A stretch of 64,000 nucleotides of DNA from Ectorhizobium quercum (lineage in GTDB: Bacteria > Pseudomonadota > Alphaproteobacteria > Rhizobiales > Rhizobiaceae), in NCBI RefSeq assembly GCF_026552795.1, contig NZ_JANFPI010000002.1:779013-843012 (forward strand), written 5' to 3'. Under the pieces are notes generated by a model, which saw nothing but the letters and a program-made list of their open reading frames with translations, did not search any database and was not told where the DNA came from. The position numbers were made by a program, and so were the translations under genes. Shown here one piece after another: positions 56,268 through 64,000 of this stretch (position 1 is the stretch's first letter; each line of letters begins with the position of its first letter).

Positions 56268-57187
56268 TCCAGTTTGATGCGGGGATCGATCATCATATTG
56301 ACGATATCGGCAAGCAGCGTCAGCACGACATAGGCCGCCGAAACGGCCAGCAGCGCGGCCTGCACCACCGGATAGTCATTCTGATTGATGGCTTCCCACG
56401 TGAGATAGCCGATCCCGTGAATTGCGAAGATGTTTTCCACCACGACGGAACCGCCGAGCAGAAAGCCGAACTGGACCGAAGCGACGGCCACGACCGGCAC
56501 GAGCGTGTTGCGCAGGGCGTGGTGCAGATAGATCTGCCAGGGACGCAGCCCCTTGGCCCGCGCGGTGCGGATATATTCCGAACGCATGACCTCGATCATG
56601 CCCGCCCGGGAAATACGGATGATGGCCGGCATCGAGTAGAAGGCCAGCGCCATGGCCGGCATCACCAGATGCCGGACAGACCCTCCCCCCGAGATAGGCA
56701 GGACCGCAAACTGTATTCCAAGGACGAGGATCAGCAGGAAGCTCAGCCAGAAGATCGGCGTCGAGACGCCGAGAAGAGCGATGAACAGGGCAATGCGATC
56801 GATGATGCTTCCGGGAGCGCGGCCCCCGGCCATTCCGAGAGGTATGGCAATGGCAAGCGCCATCGCAATGGCCATGGCTCCAAGAGAAAGTGTCGCGGGC
56901 AGGCGTTCGGCAATCAGCGAAAGCACCGGGCTGCCATAGTAGAACGAGGTTCCCACATCGCCCTGGAGCGCCTTGATGAGCCAGTTCCAGTATTGCACCG
57001 GCAGCGGCTTGTCCCAGCCATAGGTCTTGCGCAGGAATTCCACGTAATCCGCGCCGCTTCCCTCGCCGGCCAGCGAGATCGCCAGGTCGCCCGACATTTT
57101 CAGCATGAGGAAACTCATGAAGGAGATCGTCAGCATGACCAGTACGGCGAGACCCAGTCTGCGGGCAATGTAATAGGCCATCGGCAT
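56264..57187 (-). CDS. DppB/OppB-type ABC transporter permease (second system)
   Basis: 307 residues, starting MPMAYYIARRLGLAVLVM, with KPLPVQYWNWLIKALQGDVG and the EAA loop TARAKGLRPWQIYLHHALRN. AGGGATAA precedes the ATG; a second ATG six bases in is possible. It follows the receptor gene by 57 bases. Confidence 0.92.
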   Translation of the reverse strand: MPMAYYIARRLGLAVLVMLTISFMSFLMLKMSGDLAISLAGEGSGADYVEFLRKTYGWDKPLPVQYWNWLIKALQGDVGTSFYYGSPVLSLIAERLPATLSLGAMAIAMALAIAIPLGMAGGRAPGSIIDRIALFIALLGVSTPIFWLSFLLILVLGIQFAVLPISGGGSVRHLVMPAMALAFYSMPAIIRISRAGMIEVMRSEYIRTARAKGLRPWQIYLHHALRNTLVPVVAVASVQFGFLLGGSVVVENIFAIHGIGYLTWEAINQNDYPVVQAALLAVSAAYVVLTLLADIVNMMIDPRIKLE

Positions 57188-57244
57188 TTATCCCTGCATT
57201 GAACAATTCCGCCCCGCTGCGAAAGCATGCGGGGCGGACCATCC

Positions 57245-58765
57245 TCATTTCCAGTTTGCACGCCAGAATTCGACATTCTCGTCGGCCGGAACCGGCACAT
57301 CGACGCTTTTCGACATGACGTAGTTGACCGGCATGCTGAACAACGGCGCCCAGTAAGCCTTGTCGGCAATCTGCTTCAGGGCTGTTTCGTAAAGGGCTTT
57401 GCGCTTGTCCTGATCGGCAATCGTACCCGCTTCCTTCACGGCCTGCGTCACGACAGGATCGCGGGACTGGTCGTCGGGAGATTCGGCGAAGAAGAACGGC
57501 AGGATGGCGCCGACATCGTTCACGCCGGCCGAGCCGAAATCGTCGATGACGATCGGGGTCTTGTGGTCGCGTCGTGCCTGGATCACTGCCGAATATTGCA
57601 ACCAGTGAAGGTTCGCGCGGATGCCGATAGCATTCAGGTAGCCGATGATGGCCTCGGCCACGGGGCGGCTGCGATAACCGTAGATATCGATATCGAAACC
57701 GTTGGCGTAACCGGCCTCGGCCATCAGCGCCTTCGCCTTCTCGACGTCATAGGGATATTGCGTCACATCGGCAAAGCAGCCGAACTGCGAAGGCGTGCAT
57801 GCCGACGGGATCGGCTTCGAAGCGCCGCCGACCAGCGATTTGGCCATTGCCTCACGATCCATCGAATAGGCAATCGCCTGGCGGACACGTTCGTCTTTCA
57901 GCGGGCTCGCCGGGTCCGACAAGCCGGCCGCATCGAGCGTCAGGAAGCCGATGCGGAAGGTTTCGGCGTTGATGACATCGACCATCGGCATGCGCTTGAG
58001 CTTTTCAGCCTGATCGGAAGGAATGTAATAGGCCCAGTCGATGCCACCGCTGATCAGCTCGGCCACCTGGGTGTTCACATCAGGGATGGCGCGGTAGATG
58101 AACGTACCGATCGCGGGCTTGCTCTTGCCGCCACCCTCGAAATAATCCTCGTTGCGTTTGAACACGACATCGTTGCCGCTGCGCTCGGCAATCATGAAGG
58201 GGCCGGTTCCGACAGGCTTTTCGGAAAACGCCTGAATTCCCACACTCTCACGGTACTTTTTCGGTACGACCGGCAGTTGGATGATGTATTCCAGCGCCAG
58301 AGGCGCGACATCGTGGCCGACAATGCGAACCTTGTACGGATCGAGAATATCGACGCGCTCGATCCAGCCGCCGGTCATGCGGTTGAAGACCTTGTTTTCA
58401 GGATCGGCCGCATACATCAGACTGTAGGCGACATCCTCTGCCGTCATCTGGTCGCCGTTGTGGAATTTCACGCCCTGGCGAAGATCGAACTCCCAGGTCT
58501 TGTCATCGACCTGCCGCCACGCGGTCGCGAGCAAGGGCTTCAGTTCGAATGTGTTCGGATCGCGATAGACCAGCGCGTCATAGGCGAGCAGACCGAGAAG
58601 AAAACCCTCGCGCCCCGGGGAATGATAACGGTCGAGGCTCGGGAGTTTCGCCTGGAAGGCGGCGACAAGCGTATCGTTATCCTTGCCTGCGAAGGCATGC
58701 ACCGGCAAGAAGGCAATCGTTGCGGCAAGCAGCGACAGAACATTTTTTCTGAGGCTCATGGTCAT
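57245..58765 (-). CDS. Dipeptide-type ABC transporter substrate-binding protein (SBP 3)
   Basis: 506-residue SBP_bac_5 receptor. Signal peptide from ATG 58765 with cleavage at AFA|GK; the frame upstream is an Arg/Cys-rich shadow of the ATPase gene. Landmarks: WEFDLRQGVKFHNGDQMTAE, VGTGPFMIAERSGND, VRQAIAYSMDREAMAKSL. It belongs to the same family as SBP 1 and SBP 2 but differs in the N-terminal region. Placed between ATPase and permease genes in the operon. Confidence 0.92.
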   Translation of the reverse strand: MTMSLRKNVLSLLAATIAFLPVHAFAGKDNDTLVAAFQAKLPSLDRYHSPGREGFLLGLLAYDALVYRDPNTFELKPLLATAWRQVDDKTWEFDLRQGVKFHNGDQMTAEDVAYSLMYAADPENKVFNRMTGGWIERVDILDPYKVRIVGHDVAPLALEYIIQLPVVPKKYRESVGIQAFSEKPVGTGPFMIAERSGNDVVFKRNEDYFEGGGKSKPAIGTFIYRAIPDVNTQVAELISGGIDWAYYIPSDQAEKLKRMPMVDVINAETFRIGFLTLDAAGLSDPASPLKDERVRQAIAYSMDREAMAKSLVGGASKPIPSACTPSQFGCFADVTQYPYDVEKAKALMAEAGYANGFDIDIYGYRSRPVAEAIIGYLNAIGIRANLHWLQYSAVIQARRDHKTPIVIDDFGSAGVNDVGAILPFFFAESPDDQSRDPVVTQAVKEAGTIADQDKRKALYETALKQIADKAYWAPLFSMPVNYVMSKSVDVPVPADENVEFWRANWK

Positions 58766-58778
58766 GGCATTCTCCATT

Positions 58779-59621
58779 TCAGGACGGGCGGTTTTCAAGA
58801 GGAATGAAAGCAGCAAGAAGAAGCGCGCGCGCCTGGTCGGGATCCACGGGCAGGACAGCAGACAGCAGGCGGCGCGTATAGTCATGCACAGGCGCGCGCA
58901 GCACATTCCCGACCGGGCCGTCCTCCACGAGCTTTCCGTGATACATGACGGCAACCCGGTCACACAGTTCGGAGACGACACCGATATTGTGCGTGACAAC
59001 GAGATAGGACAGTCCAAATTCGACCCTGAGCTGTTTCAGCAATTCGAGAATCTGCGCCTGCACGGATACGTCGAGCGCCGACGTCGGTTCGTCGCAGACC
59101 AGAATTCTGGGCTCGTTTATCAGCGCCCTCGCAATGGCCACGCGCTGACGCTGGCCACCGGAAAGTTCGTGGGGAAAGCGCCGGGCAAAGGATGCCGGTA
59201 ATTCGACCTTCCGCAGAATGTCTTCCACCCGCGCTTCCACCTCGTCCCTGCTCACCTTGTGTGCGGCACGCAACGGCATCGAGATGATGTCGACCAGACG
59301 CTTGCGCGGATTGAGCGAGGCATAGGGATCCTGAAAGACCGGCTGGACGAGAGAGGCCAGATGAAGACGCGAATAGGTGCTGATTTCACGCCCGAAAACC
59401 TGCAAGTCGCCGCGGGTAGGTTCGAGCAGACCGAGCATCATGCGCGCAAGCGTCGTCTTGCCCGAACCGGACTCACCGACCAGCGCGAGGGATTCTCCCT
59501 CGTAAAGCCTCAGACTGACCTCATTGACGGCAATGAACGGCTCCTTGCGGCCCTTGACGGCAAATTCGCGGGTGGTCATGGCCGCTTCGAGCGCAATCGT
59601 GCGTGCAGTATTAACCAGCAT
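58779..59621 (-). CDS. DppF/OppF-type ABC transporter ATP-binding protein (second system)
   Basis: 280 residues: Walker A GESGSGKT, VFQDPYASLNPRKRLVDI, signature LSGGQRQR, Walker B ILVCDEPTSALD. ATG 59621 overlaps the end of the DppD-type gene by 11 bases. It is shorter than most DppF proteins and ends soon after the HPYT-equivalent block (VHDYTRRLLSAVLP), so the usual cysteine extension is missing. Confidence 0.9.
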   Translation of the reverse strand: MLVNTARTIALEAAMTTREFAVKGRKEPFIAVNEVSLRLYEGESLALVGESGSGKTTLARMMLGLLEPTRGDLQVFGREISTYSRLHLASLVQPVFQDPYASLNPRKRLVDIISMPLRAAHKVSRDEVEARVEDILRKVELPASFARRFPHELSGGQRQRVAIARALINEPRILVCDEPTSALDVSVQAQILELLKQLRVEFGLSYLVVTHNIGVVSELCDRVAVMYHGKLVEDGPVGNVLRAPVHDYTRRLLSAVLPVDPDQARALLLAAFIPLENRPS

Positions 59622-60507
59622 GGGCAGTCTCCACGCGCGGGAAGTGAGCAAGGCCCGGCGCCTTCGGCACGGCGGCGATCAGGGCTTTCGTGTAGGTCTC
59701 GCGCGGGTTTCCAAGCACCTGCCTGACATCGCCCGTTTCGACGATCAGGCCGGATTTCATCACCGCGATCCTGTCGGCAATCGCCGCAACGACACCGAGA
59801 TCATGGGTAATGAACAGGATCGCTATTCCGAAACTTTCCTGTACGGATTTCAGGAGCGAAAGGACCTGGGCCTGCATGGTAACGTCCAGTGCCGTCGTCG
59901 GCTCGTCGGCAATGAGAAGCTGCGGCTCGCACATCAGCGACATGGCGATCATCGCCCGCTGGCGCAAGCCGCCCGAAAGCTGATGTGGATATTCATCCAT
60001 ACGTGTTTCGGGCCTGGTGACGCCAACCCGGTCCAGCAGGCCGATTGCCCTTGCACGGGCCTTCCGCCGGTCGCGCGAAACGTGGCGCAGATACACTTCC
60101 TCGAGCTGCCTGCCAATCGTCATGGTCGGATTGAAGGCCATCGTCGGGTCCTGGAAGATCATGCCGATCGCACGTCCCCGCAGATCCTGCATCTGCCGCT
60201 CCCCGTAGCGGGAAATATCCTGTCCGGCAAAGATCGCACGGTCCATGCGGCGGGTCGCTCCGGCGGGCAGCAGATCGAGAACGGAAAGCGCGGTCAGCGA
60301 TTTTCCGGATCCGGATTCACCGACAAGGCACAGGGTTTCGCTACGCCCGACCGTAAAGGAAACGCCCTTTACAGCATGCAGGAGACCTTCCTTCAGAGAG
60401 AAATCGACCTCAAGGCCACCGATATCGAGGAGAGTATCCAACCTTTTCTGATCCTGTCCGGTTTCTTTATTTTGTTCCCGGTAAGGACAATTGCAGAGTT
60501 TTTCCAT
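59611..60507 (-). CDS. DppD/OppD-type ABC transporter ATP-binding protein (second system)
   Basis: 298 residues from ATG 60507: Walker A GESGSGKS, MIFQDPTMAFNPTMTIGRQL, signature LSGGLRQR, Walker [13 protein letters not shown]. It also stops early (PKAPGLAHFPRVETAHAG), without the usual C-terminal cysteine region. First gene of the minus-strand operon 60507-52891, divergent from lysR at 60551 with only 43 bases between. Confidence 0.9.
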   Translation of the reverse strand: MEKLCNCPYREQNKETGQDQKRLDTLLDIGGLEVDFSLKEGLLHAVKGVSFTVGRSETLCLVGESGSGKSLTALSVLDLLPAGATRRMDRAIFAGQDISRYGERQMQDLRGRAIGMIFQDPTMAFNPTMTIGRQLEEVYLRHVSRDRRKARARAIGLLDRVGVTRPETRMDEYPHQLSGGLRQRAMIAMSLMCEPQLLIADEPTTALDVTMQAQVLSLLKSVQESFGIAILFITHDLGVVAAIADRIAVMKSGLIVETGDVRQVLGNPRETYTKALIAAVPKAPGLAHFPRVETAHAG

Positions 60508-60527
60508 TAGAACTAATACAAAACCTC

Positions 60528-60539
60528 TATGTCGACATA
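60528..60539. promoter_or_regulatory. 12-bp palindrome TATGTCGACATA in the lysR-dppD divergent gap
   Basis: Perfect palindrome in a 43-base divergent promoter region, 12 bases before the lysR ATG. Candidate binding site for the adjacent LysR protein, which would control both directions. Confidence 0.55.
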
Positions 60540-60550
60540 AGGAATCGGTT

Positions 60551-61483
60551 ATGAACATTGGCCTCCGCCAGTTGGAGACATTCCGCCTTTTCGCACGTAC
60601 GCAGAGCGTCACCGAAACGGCACGCCTGATGCGCGTTTCGCAGCCGGCTGTCAGCCAAACGCTGAAAGAGCTGGAAGGGCAATTCGGTTTTGCTCTTTTC
60701 GTGCGTTCGAACGGCAGGACCCGGCTGACAGTCGAGGCCAATAACGTATTGCCGGAAATCGAACGTCTTTTCGCCCAGATGGCATCGCTGCGAGGCAAGG
60801 CCGAAGAACTGAAGGACAACCGGGCCGGCGCATTGTCGATTGCTTCGGTCCCTTCATTTACGGCGCAAATACTGCCCGACGCCATCAAAACGTTCAGGGC
60901 GGCGCGCAGTCAGGTGAAAATCCGCACCGAGGTACACACAGCCAGCGATGTCGTAAGGCAAATCCGTCAGGAATACTGCGATATAGGTTTTGCGTTCATG
61001 CCGCTCGACGAGGTCGGCGTTTCAGTGCAGCCGCTCCTGCGCATGTCGATGGTGTGCCTTGTACCTGCCGGGCACGCTCTCGCCGGCAATGACATCATCA
61101 CCGCCGCCGACCTGATGAAGCAAACGATCATCGTTCATGGCGCGGAAACCACTCCGGGCTTTATCCTGCGCGAAAGTCTGGGTGAAGAGGTCGCGGGTTT
61201 TCAGGTTCTGACGACGAACCAGTCTGTGACCTCGATGCACATGGCGCAAAGCGGACTGGGCATCGCATTTGCCCACCCGCTCGTACTGGCCCACGATCCG
61301 CTGGGAAAAGTGGTCGCCATTCCCTACGAACGTCAGGTCCCCCTGACTTTCGCGCTTCTTTATTCGCGCAACAGACCCGTTTCGCGCATTGTTCTGCAAT
61401 TCGAGGCAATATTGCGCAAGAGTATCATGAGCTTCAACCAGGAGCTTCAGGATCGGGGACTGGAAAGCGAATGCCTCATATAG
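60551..61483 (+). CDS. LysR-family transcriptional regulator (second system)
   Basis: 310 residues with a winged helix almost the same as the 50456 protein (SVTETARLMRVSQPAVSQTL) and a substrate domain (IGFAFMPLDEVGVSVQPLL; QSGLGIAFAHPLVLA). ATG 60551 has AAGGA upstream; the in-frame start at 60491 lies in the divergent promoter. Likely regulator of the 60507-52891 operon. Confidence 0.9.
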   Translation: MNIGLRQLETFRLFARTQSVTETARLMRVSQPAVSQTLKELEGQFGFALFVRSNGRTRLTVEANNVLPEIERLFAQMASLRGKAEELKDNRAGALSIASVPSFTAQILPDAIKTFRAARSQVKIRTEVHTASDVVRQIRQEYCDIGFAFMPLDEVGVSVQPLLRMSMVCLVPAGHALAGNDIITAADLMKQTIIVHGAETTPGFILRESLGEEVAGFQVLTTNQSVTSMHMAQSGLGIAFAHPLVLAHDPLGKVVAIPYERQVPLTFALLYSRNRPVSRIVLQFEAILRKSIMSFNQELQDRGLESECLI

Positions 61484-61487
61484 GAGA

Positions 61488-63051
61488 TTATGAACAGGGA
61501 TATGGTGTCCTCTCCGCTTGACGTGCTCCCCAAAAACTGGATCGTTCATAATTGGAGTTTTCTGCGATAATTTCCCGGCTGGGAGAAGGAGCGGAAGCGA
61601 TGAAGGCATCGAAGTTTTCCGCCATTATGTAGCAGTTGCCACCAAGCTTTTTCTTGACAGGGTTGGCGACTGGAAATGCGGCACATCCTACCGCGCGCTC
61701 TGCCGTCTCCAGGCAGAGATTGGAACTTGCGGTATCTATGTTTGATGGCCCTTGTGCCCATCTCGTCCAAAATTCAACGGTCGCGCTGTTCGGCCAGAAG
61801 CGCGGTTCAGCCACTCTCACACGGCTTGGCAGAAGACTGGCATCTCCAACCACAAGAGCTTCGCCGATATCAAGTACCGGGAGTAGATCACCGAAACCGC
61901 CAAGACTGTCGGGGAGCAAACGCCGAATAACCGCTTGATCGTCAACGTTGGTCAACCGCATCGCGATGACGTTATTGCACTGGCTGAGGACCGTTCTGTT
62001 CACCTCGGCAGGTCGCTGACTGATCACAACCAGTCCGACCCCATACTTTCGGCCTTCCTTGGCAATTCGCTCGAATATCCCGACCGAAATGTCATCGACG
62101 GAATCCCGTTTCGAATGTTCAGGAATGTAGAGATGGGCCTCGTCGCAGAACAGTGCGACCGGATGCCGTCGGTCGGCAAGTGTCCATTGCGCGATATTGA
62201 AGATCAGCCGGGCAAGGAGGCTGACCATCAAGGGCAAGATATCCGATGGAACCTCGGAGAAATCGATAATCTTTATTCCCCCACGGCCATCTGCCTGGTC
62301 GGTTCGTCCGCCGACCAAACAATGGGCCATTTGGACAAGCCAGTCCATCTTCATGCATTCGGCATGTGGCTGGAAGAGGAAACCCAAGCGACGATCCGCA
62401 CGTTTTGCTTCAAATCTGGCGATCAGGCGGCTGAGCTTTCCATTGAAGTCTCCAGCTTTATCCGTGCCAGCTTTTGCGCCCGGGACTCTCTCAGTATCCA
62501 GACGCACTAAATCATTTAGGACGCTGTCGATGTCGAACGGCACAGGGCTATCGACCGTGAAGTTCGCAAGAATATCCGCATGTGCGCCTGCTTCGAGAAA
62601 TGCCCTTTTCGACGCCGTGATGCAACTCGACATGACCATCGCCTGGTTAGGGGCATTCTGATCCGTCCGATCGACGAACAAAGAGACCATGGCCTCATAT
62701 CCGAGTAACCAGTATGGCAGATAAAGAACGCCGTCCGCCAGTCCTCGCCCCTGATCCAGATCGGCTGGCCCGGCAATGCGCAGATGGCGAAACTCATCGC
62801 CTTGCAGCGTGCCGTACTCACCATGGATATCGAAAAGGATGGCATTTGCGAGCGGCAAGGCTGCAATTTGATCAAGGAGGCGGGCTGTCGTGACTGACTT
62901 ACCCGAACCCGTACTTCCCACCACGACAGCATGCCATTGGAACAGCCTGTTCCCATTCAGATAGGCGGCAGCTCCTTCATCAAGCGTGTAGGATCCAAGC
63001 TCCAACCGAGGGCCGTCGGCATCAACGTTGGAAACAACTTGCATAAAGGAG
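61488..63051 (-). pseudogene. herA: HerA-like AAA+ ATPase, truncated at both ends by IS sequences
   Basis: The open frame from ATG 63044 gives 518 residues: Walker A VGSTGSGKS near residue 50, Walker B ALFCDEAHLYIPE near residue 300, and a conserved RxxxKYGVGLVVISQRP-like block. This is a HerA/VirB4-type hexameric translocase ATPase. The N-terminal HAS-barrel is missing: the coding frame runs straight into the end of an insertion sequence at 63052. The C-terminal ~40 residues derive from an IS3 left end (61511-61632) read backwards. HerA proteins of this kind often pair with SIR2 or DUF4297 effectors in phage defence; no such partner lies in the window. Confidence 0.7.
61511..61632 (+). mobile_element. 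Left-end remnant of an IS3-family element
   Basis: Sequence beginning around TGTCCTCTCCGCTTGACGTG and running through GGAGTTTTCTGC and GGGAGAAGGAGC to ATG 61600, which starts MKASKFS, identical to the start of common IS3-family OrfA proteins (normally followed by the EAQKAFILKQ block). Here it runs into AIM and a stop at 61632. Only the leader and first seven codons of OrfA remain. Confidence 0.65.
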
Positions 63052-64000
63052 TGAACCGCTCCGGGTTTGCCGGAGGCTGATTTTCGTTAGTTACGCTGCC
63101 CTAGATTCATTTTCCAGAGCTGCGTAGAAGTTCACCTCAGCTTCGGCTGGCGGGATGTTCCCGATCGGCTCGAGCAGTCGGCGGTTGTTGAACCAGTCCA
63201 CCCATTCAAGTGTGGCGTATTCCACCGCTTCGAAGCTGCGCCAAGGGCTGCGGCGATGGATCACCTCGGCCTTGAACAGGCCATTAATTGTCTCAGCCAA
63301 GGCATTGTCATAGCTGTCGCCAACGCTCCCAACCGAAGGCTCGATGCCCGCTTCGGCCAGACGTTCGCTGTAGCGAATGCTCAAATATTGCGAGCCGCGG
63401 TCCGAGTGGTGAACCAGCCCCATCCCCTTGGCGGGCTGCCGATCATGCACGGCCTGCTCCAGGGCATCGAGAACGAACCCCGCGTGAGCCGAGGTGCTGA
63501 CACGCCATCCGACGATCTTGCGGGCATAGGCGTCGATCACGAAGGCGACGTAAGCAAATCCCTTCCAAGTGGCGACATAGGTGAAGTCGCTGACCCCGAG
63601 CATGTTCGGCGCAGGCACCCGGAACTGGCGGTTCACCTTGTCCAGCGGCCGCGGGGCTGAGCGGTCTGGGATCGTCGTCCTGTGCGGCTTGCCACGGATG
63701 ATGCCCTGAATACCCAGCCCCCTCATCAGCCTCGCCACCGAGCAACGGGCGACATCGAAGCCTTCGCGGCGCAGTTGCCGCCAGATCTTGCGCACGCCAT
63801 AGACCCGATAATTCTCTTCAAAAACCCGCAGGATCTTGGGGCGCAGCGCATCGTCACGGCGCGCCCTGTCGGACTGCCGCGCCGGATCGGCCCGCTTCGC
63901 CAGATGGCTGTAATAGGTGGAGTGGGCGATCGGCAGCACGCTACAGATCGGCTCGACCCCATGCATCACCCGGTGCGTGTCGATGAACGACACCATCACT
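63052..64000 (-). mobile_element. IS3-family insertion sequence (right end, partial in window)
   Basis: Terminal inverted repeat candidate starting at 63052 (TGAACCGCTCCGGGTTTGCC on the plus strand), then the OrfB stop at 63091 and OrfB up to the window edge. The element inserted into the HerA gene. The other end and OrfA lie outside the window. Confidence 0.85.
63091..63999 (-). CDS. IS3-family transposase OrfB (DDE)
   Basis: 302 residues, apparently the nearly complete OrfB: an HTH_21 region (VYGVRKIWRQLRREGFDV) and a DDE integrase core with Asp in GVSDFTYVATW, Asp in VHHSDRGSQY and Glu in NALAETINGLFKAEV. Its start may be GTG 63999, or it may be translated as an OrfAB frameshift fusion from beyond the edge. 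No inactivating mutation seen, so this copy is probably mobile and recent, in contrast to the other IS pieces here. Confidence 0.9.
   Translation of the reverse strand: MMVSFIDTHRVMHGVEPICSVLPIAHSTYYSHLAKRADPARQSDRARRDDALRPKILRVFEENYRVYGVRKIWRQLRREGFDVARCSVARLMRGLGIQGIIRGKPHRTTIPDRSAPRPLDKVNRQFRVPAPNMLGVSDFTYVATWKGFAYVAFVIDAYARKIVGWRVSTSAHAGFVLDALEQAVHDRQPAKGMGLVHHSDRGSQYLSIRYSERLAEAGIEPSVGSVGDSYDNALAETINGLFKAEVIHRRSPWRSFEAVEYATLEWVDWFNNRRLLEPIGNIPPAEAEVNFYAALENESRAA

Overview
The window looks like accessory, plasmid- or island-like DNA of a high-GC alphaproteobacterium of the Rhizobiales (Hyphomicrobiales: Rhizobiaceae or Phyllobacteriaceae type). This is inferred from codon use, gene content (many ABC uptake systems, a fused aminobenzoyl-CoA monooxygenase/reductase, fused IorA/IorB) and IS3-family fragments. 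No rRNA, tRNA, CRISPR array or replication origin was seen. It is almost entirely uptake and catabolism of small nitrogenous or aromatic compounds, in blocks separated by decayed genes and IS remnants.

Layout. 1-4590: a LivKHMGF-type ABC transporter, 5' end cut by the window edge. 4641-6908: a graveyard holding an mnhD/mnhE/mnhF antiporter remnant (minus strand) and a deletion-fused anion ABC permease/ATPase (plus strand). 6926-8984: a tandem universal stress protein and a baeRF-type protein. 9098-9870: a decayed IS3-family transposase.

9952-27575: a catabolic locus with a dipeptide/opine-type ABC transporter (SBP-DppB-DppC and, divergently, DppD-DppF), a RidA protein, an FAD amine oxidase-like enzyme, a beta-hydroxyacid-dehydrogenase-like enzyme with altered catalytic residues, two large alpha/beta-hydrolase-domain paralogues, an aminotransferase, a second SBP, an aspartoacylase-like zinc hydrolase and a GntR/FCD regulator. 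All three divergent promoters carry the same 12-bp palindrome GATCA(A/T)(A/T)TGATC. I think this is the most interesting system here: an apparently single-regulator locus for uptake, deacylation and oxidation of an unidentified amine or N-acyl compound.

27726-30303: two MarR regulators and a cyclase-family (kynurenine formamidase-like) hydrolase. 30352-42789: divergent iorAB and a 2-aminobenzoyl-CoA (anthraniloyl-CoA) degradation operon: fused monooxygenase/reductase, SDR, enoyl-CoA hydratase, acyl-CoA dehydrogenase, thioesterase, RidA, a hydratase/3-hydroxyacyl-CoA dehydrogenase fusion lacking its C-terminal end, and a second thioesterase. No aryl-CoA ligase lies in the window.

42841-43441: an internally deleted IS3 element and a possible PHB-depolymerase tail. 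43458-50237 (minus): a tightly coupled polar-amino-acid-type ABC transporter with an AroM-family protein embedded, followed by amidohydrolase, DapA-like and SDR enzymes, all three of which lack canonical catalytic residues. It is divergent from a LysR gene and an amidase. 52891-60507 (minus) is a parallel module: DppDF, SBP, DppBC, a second amidase and an AbrB-family membrane protein, divergent from a paralogous LysR gene. 61488-64000: a HerA-like ATPase broken at both ends by IS3-family sequences, and the end of an apparently intact IS3-family insertion sequence.
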